From assembly GCF_038002345.1 (NCBI RefSeq), contig NZ_JBBOCJ010000001.1, positions 1,488,001 through 1,552,000 of the forward strand: a stretch of DNA of 64,000 nt, given 5' to 3'. The notes beneath the pieces are model-generated. The model saw nothing but the letters and a program-made list of their open reading frames with translations, did not search any database and was not told the origin of the DNA. Every line of letters begins with the position of its first letter. Within the stretch, counting starts at the first letter, position 1. Below are positions 55,239-63,877 of the stretch, piece by piece. This DNA is from Paenibacillus sp. FSL M7-0420 (GTDB lineage: Bacteria > Bacillota > Bacilli > Paenibacillales > Paenibacillaceae). The translations under genes and the position numbers were made by a program.

Positions 55239-57194
55239 ATGATCCAATTGATATGTCCGCCCTATAATGCAGCTGTGGATACCGTTGATCCCCCGCTTAA
55301 TCTGCTTGTGCTCGGCGCTGCACTTCTTGAAGCGGGGTACGGGGTGTGTCTCACCGATCTGGCATTACTCTATTCAGGCACCAGCCATTTCGATGCAGCA
55401 GCCCTTGCCGGTATTGCCCGGTTAATCATCGGCAAGCCATCCAGAGTGCTCGGATTCACGGCGATGTGCGGCAATTATTCGATCGCGCTGAGAATTGCGG
55501 AGGAATGCAAACGGCTGGACCCGGACAGAATCATTATTCTTGGCGGCCCCCATGCGAGCTTCGTAGCGGCCGAAACCTTGACCCATTTCCCGGCGATAGA
55601 CTATATCGTTGCCGGAGAAGGCGAGCTGACGCTGCCGGAGCTGATTGCAGCCCTGGAGTCGGGCCAACCGCTCTCAGAGGTTGAAGGAATCTGCTTCCGT
55701 GAAGAGGGGACCATCCGCACCAATCCGCCGCGGCCGATTCTGAGGAATCTCGATGATACGCCTTTCCCCGCCTTTCATCTAATAGAGGATATTGAAGCCT
55801 ATTTTACCACTCCGGAGAGCCGTTTCTTTCCGGTTGAGGCGGGGCGAGGCTGTCCTTTTAACTGCAGCTTTTGCAGTACCTCCACCTTCTTTTCACGAAA
55901 ATACAGAACCAAAAGTCCTGCCCGGATCATCGCCGAGATGAGATACGTCAGGGATCGTTGGGGAATCACCCATTTCAGCTTAACGCATGATAATTTCACG
56001 GTTAATCAGAAGTTTGTCAGACAATTCTGCCGGGAGCTGCTGGATTGCAGCGAGCCCTTCACCTGGAGCTGTTCCTCCCGGACAGACCACGTCAATAAAG
56101 AACTGTTTGAGGTGATGATGCAGGCGGGGTGTAATGGCGTTTTCTTCGGGATTGAGAGCGGCAGCCAGCCCATACAGCAGGTCATTGGCAAAAAGCTCGA
56201 TCTGAACCAGGCCTACGAACTTCTCCGCGAGCTACACCGGCTGGGTCTGTCATGTACGGCTTCATTTATTACCGGATTTCCCGAAGAGACAACCGAAGAC
56301 CTGAATCAGACGCTGGATATGATTGTCCGGCTGCTCTCCATAGGAATAGCGGATGTGCAGCTGCATCAGCTGTCCCTTTTTCCCGGGACCCAATTATTTG
56401 ACGCAGCGAAGGACAGCCTGGTGCTGGACGGGCAGTTCTGGAGCACGAACGATATGAACAGTGATTTCCAGCTATCCGGCACTGAAAAGAACTGGATTGC
56501 CAGCTACCCGCAAATCTTCAGCAACTATTACTCCTTGCGGTCTGTGGATACACATACGCTGCACAGGATCAGAAAGCTCTACTACCCGCTGGCTCGTTCG
56601 TTCTTCCGCACCTTGTATTATCTCAATCATCTGGCGGCTGTATCATACACCCGTACAATCGATTATGTCTCAACCAGGCTGGATATCCATGGGGCAATGC
56701 CCCAAGAAGCGGAGCTGGCCCTCATTCTTGATGAGCTGGTGCAGGGTCTTGTGCCGGAAACCGGGCGGGTCCTTAAGGACTTCCTGTCTTATGAGCGTGC
56801 GGTGATGGAATTGATGCAGCAGGATACAGCACCGCAGGACACAACTGCTATGAAGCCTGTCAAAGTGATGCAGCCGCACTATTCCATCCCTGCGCTGAAG
56901 CTGCACAGTCCCCTTCCGGCAGAGCTTGAGCTTGCGGAAGGGCATGAAGATTGGATTCTGCTGGTGCTGGAGAGCGCACCGGCTCTTGAAGGGCGCAGGC
57001 GCTACGTCCGGGTGATGAGCATGGACCCTTTAAGCATTGCCATTATTCAACAGATGGAGGGCGGGAGCGACTTCCGGACGGTTGTACACAACCTGGCGTT
57101 AGAGAATCCTTTTGCTGCCAGCGAACAGGATCGGCAGGAATGGATCAGCCGGGTGTACGACCATTTCCATACGCATGAATTGCTGACTTCCTAG
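55239..57194 (+). CDS. Cobalamin-binding-domain radical SAM enzyme with PqqD-like C-terminus
   Basis: This 651-residue protein has an N-terminal B12-binding fold (about 1-145, IQLICPPYNAAVD and IIILGGPHASFVA). The radical SAM core has C205-x3-C209-x2-C212 (GCPFNCSFC) and the GVFFGIESGS and SFITGFPEET strands. A helical region follows. The last about 65 residues (DPLSIAIIQQMEGGSDFRTV through YDHFHTHELL, cited in parts) read like a PqqD-type peptide recognition domain. Class B enzymes of this kind methylate unactivated carbons or rearrange peptide side chains. ATG 55239 is taken as start with GAGGTG seven bases upstream; a GTG at 55224 is in frame. The recognition-like end supports action on the precursor at 53629. 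Confidence 0.87.
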   Translation: MIQLICPPYNAAVDTVDPPLNLLVLGAALLEAGYGVCLTDLALLYSGTSHFDAAALAGIARLIIGKPSRVLGFTAMCGNYSIALRIAEECKRLDPDRIIILGGPHASFVAAETLTHFPAIDYIVAGEGELTLPELIAALESGQPLSEVEGICFREEGTIRTNPPRPILRNLDDTPFPAFHLIEDIEAYFTTPESRFFPVEAGRGCPFNCSFCSTSTFFSRKYRTKSPARIIAEMRYVRDRWGITHFSLTHDNFTVNQKFVRQFCRELLDCSEPFTWSCSSRTDHVNKELFEVMMQAGCNGVFFGIESGSQPIQQVIGKKLDLNQAYELLRELHRLGLSCTASFITGFPEETTEDLNQTLDMIVRLLSIGIADVQLHQLSLFPGTQLFDAAKDSLVLDGQFWSTNDMNSDFQLSGTEKNWIASYPQIFSNYYSLRSVDTHTLHRIRKLYYPLARSFFRTLYYLNHLAAVSYTRTIDYVSTRLDIHGAMPQEAELALILDELVQGLVPETGRVLKDFLSYERAVMELMQQDTAPQDTTAMKPVKVMQPHYSIPALKLHSPLPAELELAEGHEDWILLVLESAPALEGRRRYVRVMSMDPLSIAIIQQMEGGSDFRTVVHNLALENPFAASEQDRQEWISRVYDHFHTHELLTS

Positions 57195-57226
57195 GGTGAC
57201 AATACCGAAAGAGAGGGGGCCTTGCT

Positions 57227-58483
57227 TTGTGGAGTATGCTGAAGAACGGAGTGTTCCGCCGGTTATGGTGCACGCAGACCTTATCCTCTGTAGGAGATGA
57301 GATCAGGAACTGGGCCATCCTGTTCTGGGTATTTGCGGAAGCGGATCAAGCTGTCTTTTACCGGACGGCTCTTTTGTTTGCCCAGATGCTCCCGGTCTTT
57401 ATCATGGCTCCTCTTGCCGGAACATGGGTTGACCGCAGGAAACCAAAGAAGGTGCTGCAGGCGACACTGGTGATCCGGGCTGCGATGTCTTTTGTACTGG
57501 CCGGATTAATCTGGATGGAGCAGGTGCCGCTTTTGCTGGTCATGCTGGCCTTCACGTGTACGGTTCAGCAATTTTTTCAGCCCGCCATCAGTAAATTGAC
57601 GGTTACGGCCGTGGACAACGAGGATTACGGTACAGCCAGTTCCTCAGTGAAGACGGTTGATACGCTGATCAGTCTTGCCGGTCCTGCGATCGGAGCCTTT
57701 GTCTATGAGTGGTGGGGGGCCTCTACTTCTTTAATTGTGGACGGCTTTTGTTTCATCGCTGGCAGCCTGTTCATTCTGAGTCTTAAGGTGAGCCCGGCCC
57801 CCCTGGCAGCACCCTCCGGTTCCGGTCCGGCAACCTCCTTTTGGGTGGATGTCCTGGAAGGCTTCCGGTATATCTTCGCTTCTGCGCTCACCAAACGCTT
57901 ATTTATCATGTTGGCGGTAATGGGGGCGTGCACAGGGGCGATTAATCTGTTAAACATCTATTTCGTGGTGAAAGAGCTGCATTTAGACCAGAATTACTTA
58001 GCCTGGGCAAGCACCGCCGGGGGCATCGGTATGTTCGCGGGGGCGCTCGGTCTGAACCTGCTTGGGGCGAAATTCAAAAATTATGTGCGAATTAACATTT
58101 GGGGAGCAGCGGTCATGACGCTGGGACTGTTGCTGCTCACGCTCTCCTTCGGCTCCTGGTCGATGCTGCTCAGCCGTGTCATTATCGGGATTGGCATCTC
58201 CCTGCTGAGCATTACGCTGTCGACTCTGTTAATGACCTATGTTCCTGAGAACCTGCTCGGCCGCGTCGGTTCCGTGTTTGAAGGCGGCCCGCTGGCGACC
58301 AATATGTTGTCTTATCTGTTCTTCGGATGGTTGTATGTGTACACTGGCGCCAGATGGATCTTCGGTATCTCCACTATGCTATTCTTCATGGCGTTTCTGC
58401 TGGCCCTTAGCCTTCAGTCTGTACTCTCCCCGGCCCGGAGAGTCCGTGCCGAACAGCAGGAGTTCATCAGCCCGTCCCAGTAA
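57227..58483 (+). CDS. MFS exporter of the RiPP cluster
   Basis: This 418-residue protein has twelve hydrophobic segments, with loop AGTWVDRRKPKKVLQATLVIRA (motif A region) between helices 2 and 3. It resembles the MFS_3/enterobactin-macrolide exporter class. It is the last gene of the cluster, 32 bases after the cobalamin-type enzyme. Start is TTG 57227 behind GAGAGGGGG, or the in-frame ATG 57236. It probably exports the mature peptide and may give self-protection. No dedicated protease gene is visible, so leader removal may use a housekeeping protease. Confidence 0.88.
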   Translation: MWSMLKNGVFRRLWCTQTLSSVGDEIRNWAILFWVFAEADQAVFYRTALLFAQMLPVFIMAPLAGTWVDRRKPKKVLQATLVIRAAMSFVLAGLIWMEQVPLLLVMLAFTCTVQQFFQPAISKLTVTAVDNEDYGTASSSVKTVDTLISLAGPAIGAFVYEWWGASTSLIVDGFCFIAGSLFILSLKVSPAPLAAPSGSGPATSFWVDVLEGFRYIFASALTKRLFIMLAVMGACTGAINLLNIYFVVKELHLDQNYLAWASTAGGIGMFAGALGLNLLGAKFKNYVRINIWGAAVMTLGLLLLTLSFGSWSMLLSRVIIGIGISLLSITLSTLLMTYVPENLLGRVGSVFEGGPLATNMLSYLFFGWLYVYTGARWIFGISTMLFFMAFLLALSLQSVLSPARRVRAEQQEFISPSQ

Positions 58484-58501
58484 CAACCTAACCCGGGATG
58501 C

Positions 58502-58565
58502 ACCGGCGGGATGAGCAAATGAGGGGCATAAGTGCACCTGATTTCGGGGAAAGTTGGCGGAATGA
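58502..58565. repeat. Solitary 51-bp repeat, type D, right of the RiPP cluster
   Basis: GCATAAGTGC at 58526-58535 is preceded by GGGATGAGCAAATGAGG and followed by ACCTGATTTCGGGGAAAGT and TGGCGGAATGAG. It is the same unit as at 51849-51985, so the cluster 52177-58483 is bracketed by type D copies in the same orientation. Confidence 0.85.
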
Positions 58566-58594
58566 GGTGAAAACTATCGCTACATGAGATGAGC

Positions 58595-58625
58595 CCCCAG
58601 GCTGCTGAACTACAACAGCCTGGGG
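58595..58625. terminator. Hairpin between convergent genes
   Basis: CCCCAGGCTG at 58595-58604 pairs perfectly with CAGCCTGGGG at 58616-58625. It lies downstream of the exporter and of the minus-strand 58644 gene. No long T-run is present. Confidence 0.65.
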
Positions 58626-58643
58626 ACTCTAATGTCAATTGTA

Positions 58644-59030
58644 TCAGTCTCCACCGCCACCGCCGCCGCCAGAATCTCCACCGCCGGAATCCCCGCCGCC
58701 CCCGAAATCGCCGCCTCCATGGCTGCTGTGACCGCCGCTGTCCCAGCCCCCGTGGCTGCCGTGATGATGATCAGGGGTATGATTCCCGTGGTGGTGGCCA
58801 TGATGATGGCTGGCGCTGCTGTGTCCGTCCGAGTCCGGATGAATTTTGTGGCGGCTGTCTTCGTTGAAGCTTCCCGCATCGGCTCCCGTACCTGCGATGA
58901 AATAATGATCCCCCGAGTGAGAACGGGTTCTATTGCCGTAATTTTTGTACCGGGCATTACGATTGCTTCGATTAATAGCCATCACCGCAACGAATATAAC
59001 TGCTACTACGAATATTAAGCTTCCCATCAT
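58644..59030 (-). CDS. Membrane-anchored His/Gly/Asp-rich protein
   Basis: This 128-residue protein starts with one membrane helix (about 3-20, SLIFVVAVIFVAVMAI), then a basic Asn/Arg linker. A His-rich stretch (about 75-95, with HHHGHHHGNH and DHHHGSHGG) and a Gly/Asp/Ser tail ending in seven Gly residues follow. Low complexity makes family assignment unsafe; the His clusters could bind metal ions. AAAGGAGAGG before ATG 59030 is a good initiation site, which favours a real gene over the opposite-strand frame. Orientation in the membrane is not clear. Confidence 0.65.
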   Translation of the reverse strand: MMGSLIFVVAVIFVAVMAINRSNRNARYKNYGNRTRSHSGDHYFIAGTGADAGSFNEDSRHKIHPDSDGHSSASHHHGHHHGNHTPDHHHGSHGGWDSGGHSSHGGGDFGGGGDSGGGDSGGGGGGGD

Positions 59031-59097
59031 GCAGAACCTCTCCTTTAACCAAATGTAGGATTGCCCTCATAGCAGAATCATACCATAATTCTGGAAA

Positions 59098-60462
59098 CTA
59101 CTTGGAGTGCTGCTTGAATTGTCTCGGGGTGAGGCCGGTATACTTCTTGAATACTTTGGTAAAATAGCTCTGGTCGTTAAAATGCAGACGGGTAGCAATA
59201 TCCGACAGCGTGATACCGGGCAGCTGGATCAGACGCTTGGCTTCTTCGACCCGCTGCTGCTGGATATAGTCGCTGATGGCGGTGCCGGTTTCTTTTTTGA
59301 ACAGCTGGGACAGGTAACTGGCGCTCATTCCGGCGTATTCAGCCAGCCTGCCGAGTGGCAACTCCTCATACAGATGATTGTAAATATAATTCCGGCACCG
59401 GTCGGAGATGCGGGAATGTCTTGCGCTGCGGCTGTCCTCTACCTGATCGGCAAAGTCACAGAGCGCAGCCAGCATAGCCCGGTCCACCGCCGGAATATCG
59501 CGGAGCTCCTCAATATACTGGATATGGAAGTCGCTTAGCGTATAGGCAATCTCCCAGAACAGCCCGCCTTCAATCGCCGCGCGGGTGGCCAGCGTGATGG
59601 AGGAGACGGCCAGATTTTTTTTGCTGCGCAGCTGGCTTTTGCGGGACAACCTTCCGTAGCTCTCTTCGGCAAAAGAAGCATGGGTCCGCAGCAGCCCCGC
59701 CTTGTCCCCATTGGTAATATAGCGGAACATTTCGCGTTCCTGCATCGGGTCATGGTGCAGCCAAGTATGCTCGCGGCGGTAGGACAAGTCCAGATCCGGG
59801 CTGTCGTCCGCCGGATGCTGCGGTTCCGCCAGCGTACCCGCCGCCAGCAGCAGCTCCGTTACGGATAATGCCTGCCCGGTGACAAGCGTGTAGAGCAGCA
59901 GCGCCGCATGATACCAGCGCCTCCGGCTAATTATAGGCAGGTTGCCGTAATACTCTAGCCAGCTTGCCTGCTGCCCGGGCGGGATGTTGTGGTCGCGCAG
60001 CAGGCTGGCTGCATTATCACCGGTAACAGGTGCATTCAGCGCAGGGCCGGTGACGATGGCCCCTTCAGCGCCGGGAAGCTGGAGAATAATGAAATTCTCC
60101 AGGAAGCCAGTCGTGTACAGACGCGGTAACGCGGGTGCGGCCGCAGCAGCAGTTCTGTCCGTCAACGCGTTAAGCGTCCCGCCTTCAGCTGCTGTCCTGC
60201 TGCTAACCGTACTATACGACTCGTCCGTCTCCACATTGAGCGTCCTGCCCGCTGCCGCTCCTCCGTGCCCCCGGACTAGCTCCATCACCTCAACCGGCAG
60301 GCCGCCCGTTCCCTGCACGGCTGGCCGGTCCACGACAGCCGGTCCCAGGGCTAGACGGGGCGCAGCCGCTTCATCAAGCCACAAGACCGGGACCCGGTAA
60401 GCTTCGTAGATCAGCTTGCAGATGTATTGTATACCTTCGTCATTCCCGATTCCCTTCGCCAT
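59098..60462 (-). CDS. AraC-family transcriptional regulator
   Basis: This 454-residue protein has a long N-terminal half resembling the YsiA/PocR-like sensory segments seen in some Paenibacillus regulators (LIYEAYRVPVLWLDEAA, ENFIILQLPGAEGAIVTGPAL). It ends with the AraC double helix-turn-helix (LGRLAEYAGMSASYLSQLFK and LSDIATRLHFNDQSYFTKVF). A long Ala/Thr-rich low-complexity stretch (about 60-115) is probably disordered. It is divergent from the GH3 gene at 60579 across 116 bases and likely controls it. Confidence 0.9.
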   Translation of the reverse strand: MAKGIGNDEGIQYICKLIYEAYRVPVLWLDEAAAPRLALGPAVVDRPAVQGTGGLPVEVMELVRGHGGAAAGRTLNVETDESYSTVSSRTAAEGGTLNALTDRTAAAAAPALPRLYTTGFLENFIILQLPGAEGAIVTGPALNAPVTGDNAASLLRDHNIPPGQQASWLEYYGNLPIISRRRWYHAALLLYTLVTGQALSVTELLLAAGTLAEPQHPADDSPDLDLSYRREHTWLHHDPMQEREMFRYITNGDKAGLLRTHASFAEESYGRLSRKSQLRSKKNLAVSSITLATRAAIEGGLFWEIAYTLSDFHIQYIEELRDIPAVDRAMLAALCDFADQVEDSRSARHSRISDRCRNYIYNHLYEELPLGRLAEYAGMSASYLSQLFKKETGTAISDYIQQQRVEEAKRLIQLPGITLSDIATRLHFNDQSYFTKVFKKYTGLTPRQFKQHSK

Positions 60463-60578
60463 AGGCCGCCCCCTCTATTCTCTACTTAGAATACCAAAAA
60501 TCGAATGAAACTACCATAATTGGCCGGAACAGTCCTATAGAATGGAGTCAAGAAACCGTATTCATAGGAGGCTATATA

Positions 60579-62858
60579 ATGGCAAAGGACGTAACAGAGC
60601 TTCAAAAGCTCATTTCGCAAATGACACTGGAAGAGAAGGCCGGACTCTGCTCCGGGCTGGATTTCTGGAACACCAAAGGCATTGAACGTCTGGGTATCCC
60701 CTCAGTGATGGTAACAGACGGTCCCCACGGTCTCCGCAAGCAGCAGGGTGACGCAGACCATCTTGGATTGAATAACAGTGTACCGGCAACCTGTTTTCCG
60801 TCAGCGGCCGGACTGGCCTCCTCGTGGGACCGCGATCTGATCTTCCGGGTGGGCGAGGCGCTGGGAACGGAATGCCAGGTGGAGAATGTCGCCGTTCTGC
60901 TTGGACCAGGCAATAATATCAAGCGCTCTCCGTTGAATGGGCGGAACTTTGAATATTTCTCGGAGGACCCGTTCCTGGCCTCAGAGATGGCTGCGAATCA
61001 TGTGAAGGGTGTGCAGAGCCAGGGAGTGGGGACGTCGCTGAAGCATTTTGCCGCCAATAACCAGGAACACCGCCGCATGTCAGTGGATGCGGTTATTGAT
61101 GAGCGGACGCTCCGCGAGATTTATCTAGCCAGCTTCGAAGGCACCGTGAAGCAGAGCCAGCCGTGGAGTGTGATGTGCTCGTACAATCAGGTGAATGGAG
61201 AGTATGCTTCCGAGAGCTATGAGCTGCTGACCAAGGTGCTGCGCGAGGAATGGGGCTTCGAAGGCTTCGTCGTGTCCGACTGGGGAGCTGTCAATGAGCG
61301 GGTAAAGGCACTGGCAGCAGGGCTGGAGCTGGAAATGCCGTCAAGCGCAGGAATCGGAGACGCCAAGATTGTAGCGGCTGTGAAGAGTGGAGAATTGGCT
61401 ATGGAGACGCTGGATCTCGCTGTAGAACGGATACTGGCCTTTATCTTCAAAAGTGTCGAAAACCGCAACCCGCACGCGGTCTTCGACCCGGAGAAGCATC
61501 ATCAGCTTGCGCGCGAAGTGGCCCGGGAGAGTATGGTGCTGCTGAAGAACGAAGGCGGGATTCTGCCACTTGTGAAGAGCGGCCGGATCGCCGTGATCGG
61601 TGAATTCGCCAAGCAGCCGCGCTATCAGGGCGGGGGCAGCTCGCATGTGAATCCATCCCGGATGGATGATGCCTTCGTTGAATTGCAAGCCGTTGCCGGG
61701 GATGCGGCCAGCTTCCTGTACGCACAGGGCTATGAGCTGGAGAGCGATGACATCAATGCTGATCTGCTGCGCGAAGCCTGTGATACAGCAGCTAAGGCGG
61801 ATGCAGCTGTGCTGTTCCTTGGTCTGCCTGACCGCTACGAATCGGAGGGCTATGACCGTAGCCATCTGCTGCTTCCTGCGAGCCATAAGGCGCTGATTGA
61901 AGCGGTGGCCGAGGTTCAGAGCGAAATTATTGTAGTGCTGAGCAACGGCGCGCCGGTCGAGATGCCTTGGCTGCATAGGGCGAAGGCGGTGCTTGAAGGC
62001 TACCTGGGCGGTCAGGCTTTTGGCGGTGCGGTTGCGGATCTGTTGTTCGGCGAAGTGAGCCCGAGCGGCAAGCTGGCGGAGACCTTCCCGATGAAGCTGA
62101 GCGACAATCCGTCCTTCCTGAACTTCCCCGGTGAAGGCGATACGGTGGAGTACAAGGAAGGCTTGTTCGTAGGCTACCGCTATTATGATAAAAAAGAAAT
62201 CGAGCCGCTGTTCCCCTTCGGCTTCGGACTAAGCTACACGGAATTTGAGTACAGCAACCTGGTGCTGGATCAGACCCGCATTCAGGATACAGACACTGTG
62301 CAGGTATCGGTCACCGTTAAGAATACCGGCAGCAGAACAGGCAAGGAAGTTGTGCAGCTGTATGTCAGTGATATGGAGAGCAGTATGATCCGTCCGCTGC
62401 AGGAGCTGAAGGGCTTCGCCAAGATCGAGCTGCAGCCTGGGGAAGAACGCATCGTAACCTTCACCTTGGATAAGCGTTCTTTTGCCTACTACAATGTGAA
62501 GCTGGCTGACTGGCATGTAGAGAGCGGGATGTTCACAATCTCTGTCGGATCTTCGTCACGCGATATCCGTCTGAGCACGCAGCTTGAGCTGGAGTCCACC
62601 GTGAAGCTGTCCGGCCGCTTCCACCGCAACACCACAGTCGGCGATCTGCTCGCCAATCCGCTGACGGAGGAGAAGGCGAAGAGCTTCAGCAGCGTGTTCG
62701 GGCTGGAGGATGTGCTTGGCGACAATCCGGAGATGCTGCTGGCCATGATGAAATATATGCCGCTGCGCGCCATGATCGGATTCGGCCAGGGCAAGTATAC
62801 CGAGGCGGATCTGGAAGCGGATCTGCAGGAGCTGAACAGGCTGGCCGGACAGGAGTAA
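60579..62858 (+). CDS. Glycoside hydrolase family 3 beta-glucosidase
   Basis: This 759-residue enzyme has the standard GH3 domains. The barrel (about 1-290) has [33 protein letters not shown] (key part NGRNFEY), KHFAANNQE and the nucleophile Asp234 in FVVSDWGAV. The C-domain has [12 protein letters not shown], a part of the acid/base region, and [14 protein letters not shown] [13 protein letters not shown]. An Fn3-like domain stands near 590-670. There is no signal peptide, so it is cytoplasmic and acts on imported beta-glucosides or related oligosaccharides. AGGAGG lies before ATG 60579. The AraC regulator upstream is divergent. Confidence 0.92.
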   Translation: MAKDVTELQKLISQMTLEEKAGLCSGLDFWNTKGIERLGIPSVMVTDGPHGLRKQQGDADHLGLNNSVPATCFPSAAGLASSWDRDLIFRVGEALGTECQVENVAVLLGPGNNIKRSPLNGRNFEYFSEDPFLASEMAANHVKGVQSQGVGTSLKHFAANNQEHRRMSVDAVIDERTLREIYLASFEGTVKQSQPWSVMCSYNQVNGEYASESYELLTKVLREEWGFEGFVVSDWGAVNERVKALAAGLELEMPSSAGIGDAKIVAAVKSGELAMETLDLAVERILAFIFKSVENRNPHAVFDPEKHHQLAREVARESMVLLKNEGGILPLVKSGRIAVIGEFAKQPRYQGGGSSHVNPSRMDDAFVELQAVAGDAASFLYAQGYELESDDINADLLREACDTAAKADAAVLFLGLPDRYESEGYDRSHLLLPASHKALIEAVAEVQSEIIVVLSNGAPVEMPWLHRAKAVLEGYLGGQAFGGAVADLLFGEVSPSGKLAETFPMKLSDNPSFLNFPGEGDTVEYKEGLFVGYRYYDKKEIEPLFPFGFGLSYTEFEYSNLVLDQTRIQDTDTVQVSVTVKNTGSRTGKEVVQLYVSDMESSMIRPLQELKGFAKIELQPGEERIVTFTLDKRSFAYYNVKLADWHVESGMFTISVGSSSRDIRLSTQLELESTVKLSGRFHRNTTVGDLLANPLTEEKAKSFSSVFGLEDVLGDNPEMLLAMMKYMPLRAMIGFGQGKYTEADLEADLQELNRLAGQE

Positions 62859-62914
62859 GAGATGCAGGGGTTGCATTCCGCAGCGTAGTTTGCTAACATA
62901 CGGTGTAAGTTCAT

Positions 62915-63032
62915 AAGCAGTTAATAGTTCTCTAGGGTTCCGCAGCAGGTACACACCGCTGGCCTGGTCCGAGGGAGAACACACGGATGAAGCCAATCCG
63001 TGTATACACGGAGGGACAAAAGCCCGGGAGGT
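62915..63032 (+). ncRNA. Guanidine-I riboswitch (ykkC aptamer)
   Basis: The sequence CTAGGGTTCCG at 62932-62942, CTGGTCCGAGGGAG near 62964 and ACGGAGGGACAAAAGCCCGG at 63008-63027 are the conserved elements of the guanidine-I class in the right order. The ACACGGAT/AATCCGTGT hairpin stands between them. It senses free guanidinium and turns on downstream export genes. It precedes the ykkC-ykkD pair directly, as in Bacillus subtilis. Confidence 0.93.
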
Positions 63033-63070
63033 ATCGTCAATAATGACGATAACCTTCCGGGCTTATTTTA
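63021..63070 (+). terminator. Riboswitch expression platform terminator
   Basis: AGCCCGGGAGGTATCGTCA at 63021-63039 pairs with the complementary arm at 63044-63063 with one bulge, followed by TATTTTA. Its 5' arm overlaps the conserved AGCCCGGGAG end of the aptamer, so guanidinium binding would block the terminator and allow transcription of ykkC. Confidence 0.85.
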
Positions 63071-63090
63071 TGAAACAGGAGGCAGGAGAA

Positions 63091-63450
63091 ATGAAGAAGA
63101 GCACTAAGAGCTGGATCATGATTGCAGGCGCTGCTTGCTTTGAAGTGGTATGGGTCATCGGGCTGAAGCATGCCTCCGCTCCATGGGAATGGGCGGTTAC
63201 GGCAGCGGCGATACTGATCAGCTTCTACGCCCTCATCTGGGCCAGCGGCAGGCTGCCGGTCGGGACGGTCTATGCTGTATTTGTCGGACTTGGAACCGCA
63301 GGTACCGTTCTTGCGGGCGGAGTCCTGTTCGGTGAACCGCTGCGGCCGCTGAAGCTGCTGCTGATTGGCCTGCTGCTGGCAGGGGTCGTCGGACTGAAGC
63401 TGGTTACCCCGGCTCAGGCTGAATCTGAACAGACAAAGGGGCTGAACTGA
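63091..63450 (+). CDS. ykkC: SMR-family guanidinium exporter subunit
   Basis: This 119-residue small multidrug resistance protein has four membrane helices. The essential proton-coupling Glu is in [14 protein letters not shown] of helix 1, and [20 protein letters not shown] gives helix 3. It closely resembles Bacillus subtilis YkkC, including the [18 protein letters not shown] end. With YkkD it forms a heterodimeric exporter; the riboswitch makes guanidinium the expected substrate. ATG 63091 behind AGGAGGCAGGAG is the start; an upstream in-frame ATG at 63043 lies inside the terminator stem. Confidence 0.92.
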   Translation: MKKSTKSWIMIAGAACFEVVWVIGLKHASAPWEWAVTAAAILISFYALIWASGRLPVGTVYAVFVGLGTAGTVLAGGVLFGEPLRPLKLLLIGLLLAGVVGLKLVTPAQAESEQTKGLN

Positions 63451-63451
63451 T

Positions 63452-63766
63452 ATGGCATGGGTTATGCTGATTGCCGCCGGTATATGTGAAATGTTCGGGG
63501 TTGCCATGATTGGCAAGCTGCACAAGGACCGCAACTGGCAGTCTGTCTGCCTTCTGATTCTAGGCTTCGGGGCAAGCTTCCTGCTGCTGTCTCTGGCGAT
63601 GGAAAGTCTGCCGATGGGAATTGCCTATGCGATCTGGACAGGGATTGGAGCGTCAGGGGCAGCGGTTATGGGCATGTTGTTCTACGGTGAAGCCCGCGAT
63701 CCGCGGCGGATCTTCTGCATCGTGCTGATTCTGGGAGCCGTAGCCGGCTTGAAGCTGATTGGCTGA
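63452..63766 (+). CDS. ykkD: SMR-family guanidinium exporter partner subunit
   Basis: This 104-residue protein has four helices, with the conserved Glu in AAGICEMFGVAMI and LPMGIAYAIWTGIGASGAAV in helix 3. It ends in LILGAVAGLKLIG and resembles Bacillus subtilis YkkD. It starts one base after the ykkC stop, so translation is coupled. The two subunits insert with opposite orientation and act together. Confidence 0.92.
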   Translation: MAWVMLIAAGICEMFGVAMIGKLHKDRNWQSVCLLILGFGASFLLLSLAMESLPMGIAYAIWTGIGASGAAVMGMLFYGEARDPRRIFCIVLILGAVAGLKLIG

Positions 63767-63877
63767 GAATTCCGCTGAAACGTTACGGAGTTGGACACTT
63801 AACGGATGTTTCGCTGCCCCGGTTATGGTAAGTATAGTTAGTAAGAACATTATTCTTAATAAGGAGACTTATCACAT

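Noticed and set aside
58632..59018. 128-codon plus-strand frame opposite the His-rich protein
   Set aside because: The minus-strand frame has a good ribosome site and a membrane helix; the plus-strand product is an Ala/Val/Met-rich mirror of low-complexity DNA.
63043..63090. Upstream start for ykkC
   Set aside because: The ATG lies within the riboswitch terminator stem and has no ribosome site; ATG 63091 has an excellent one.
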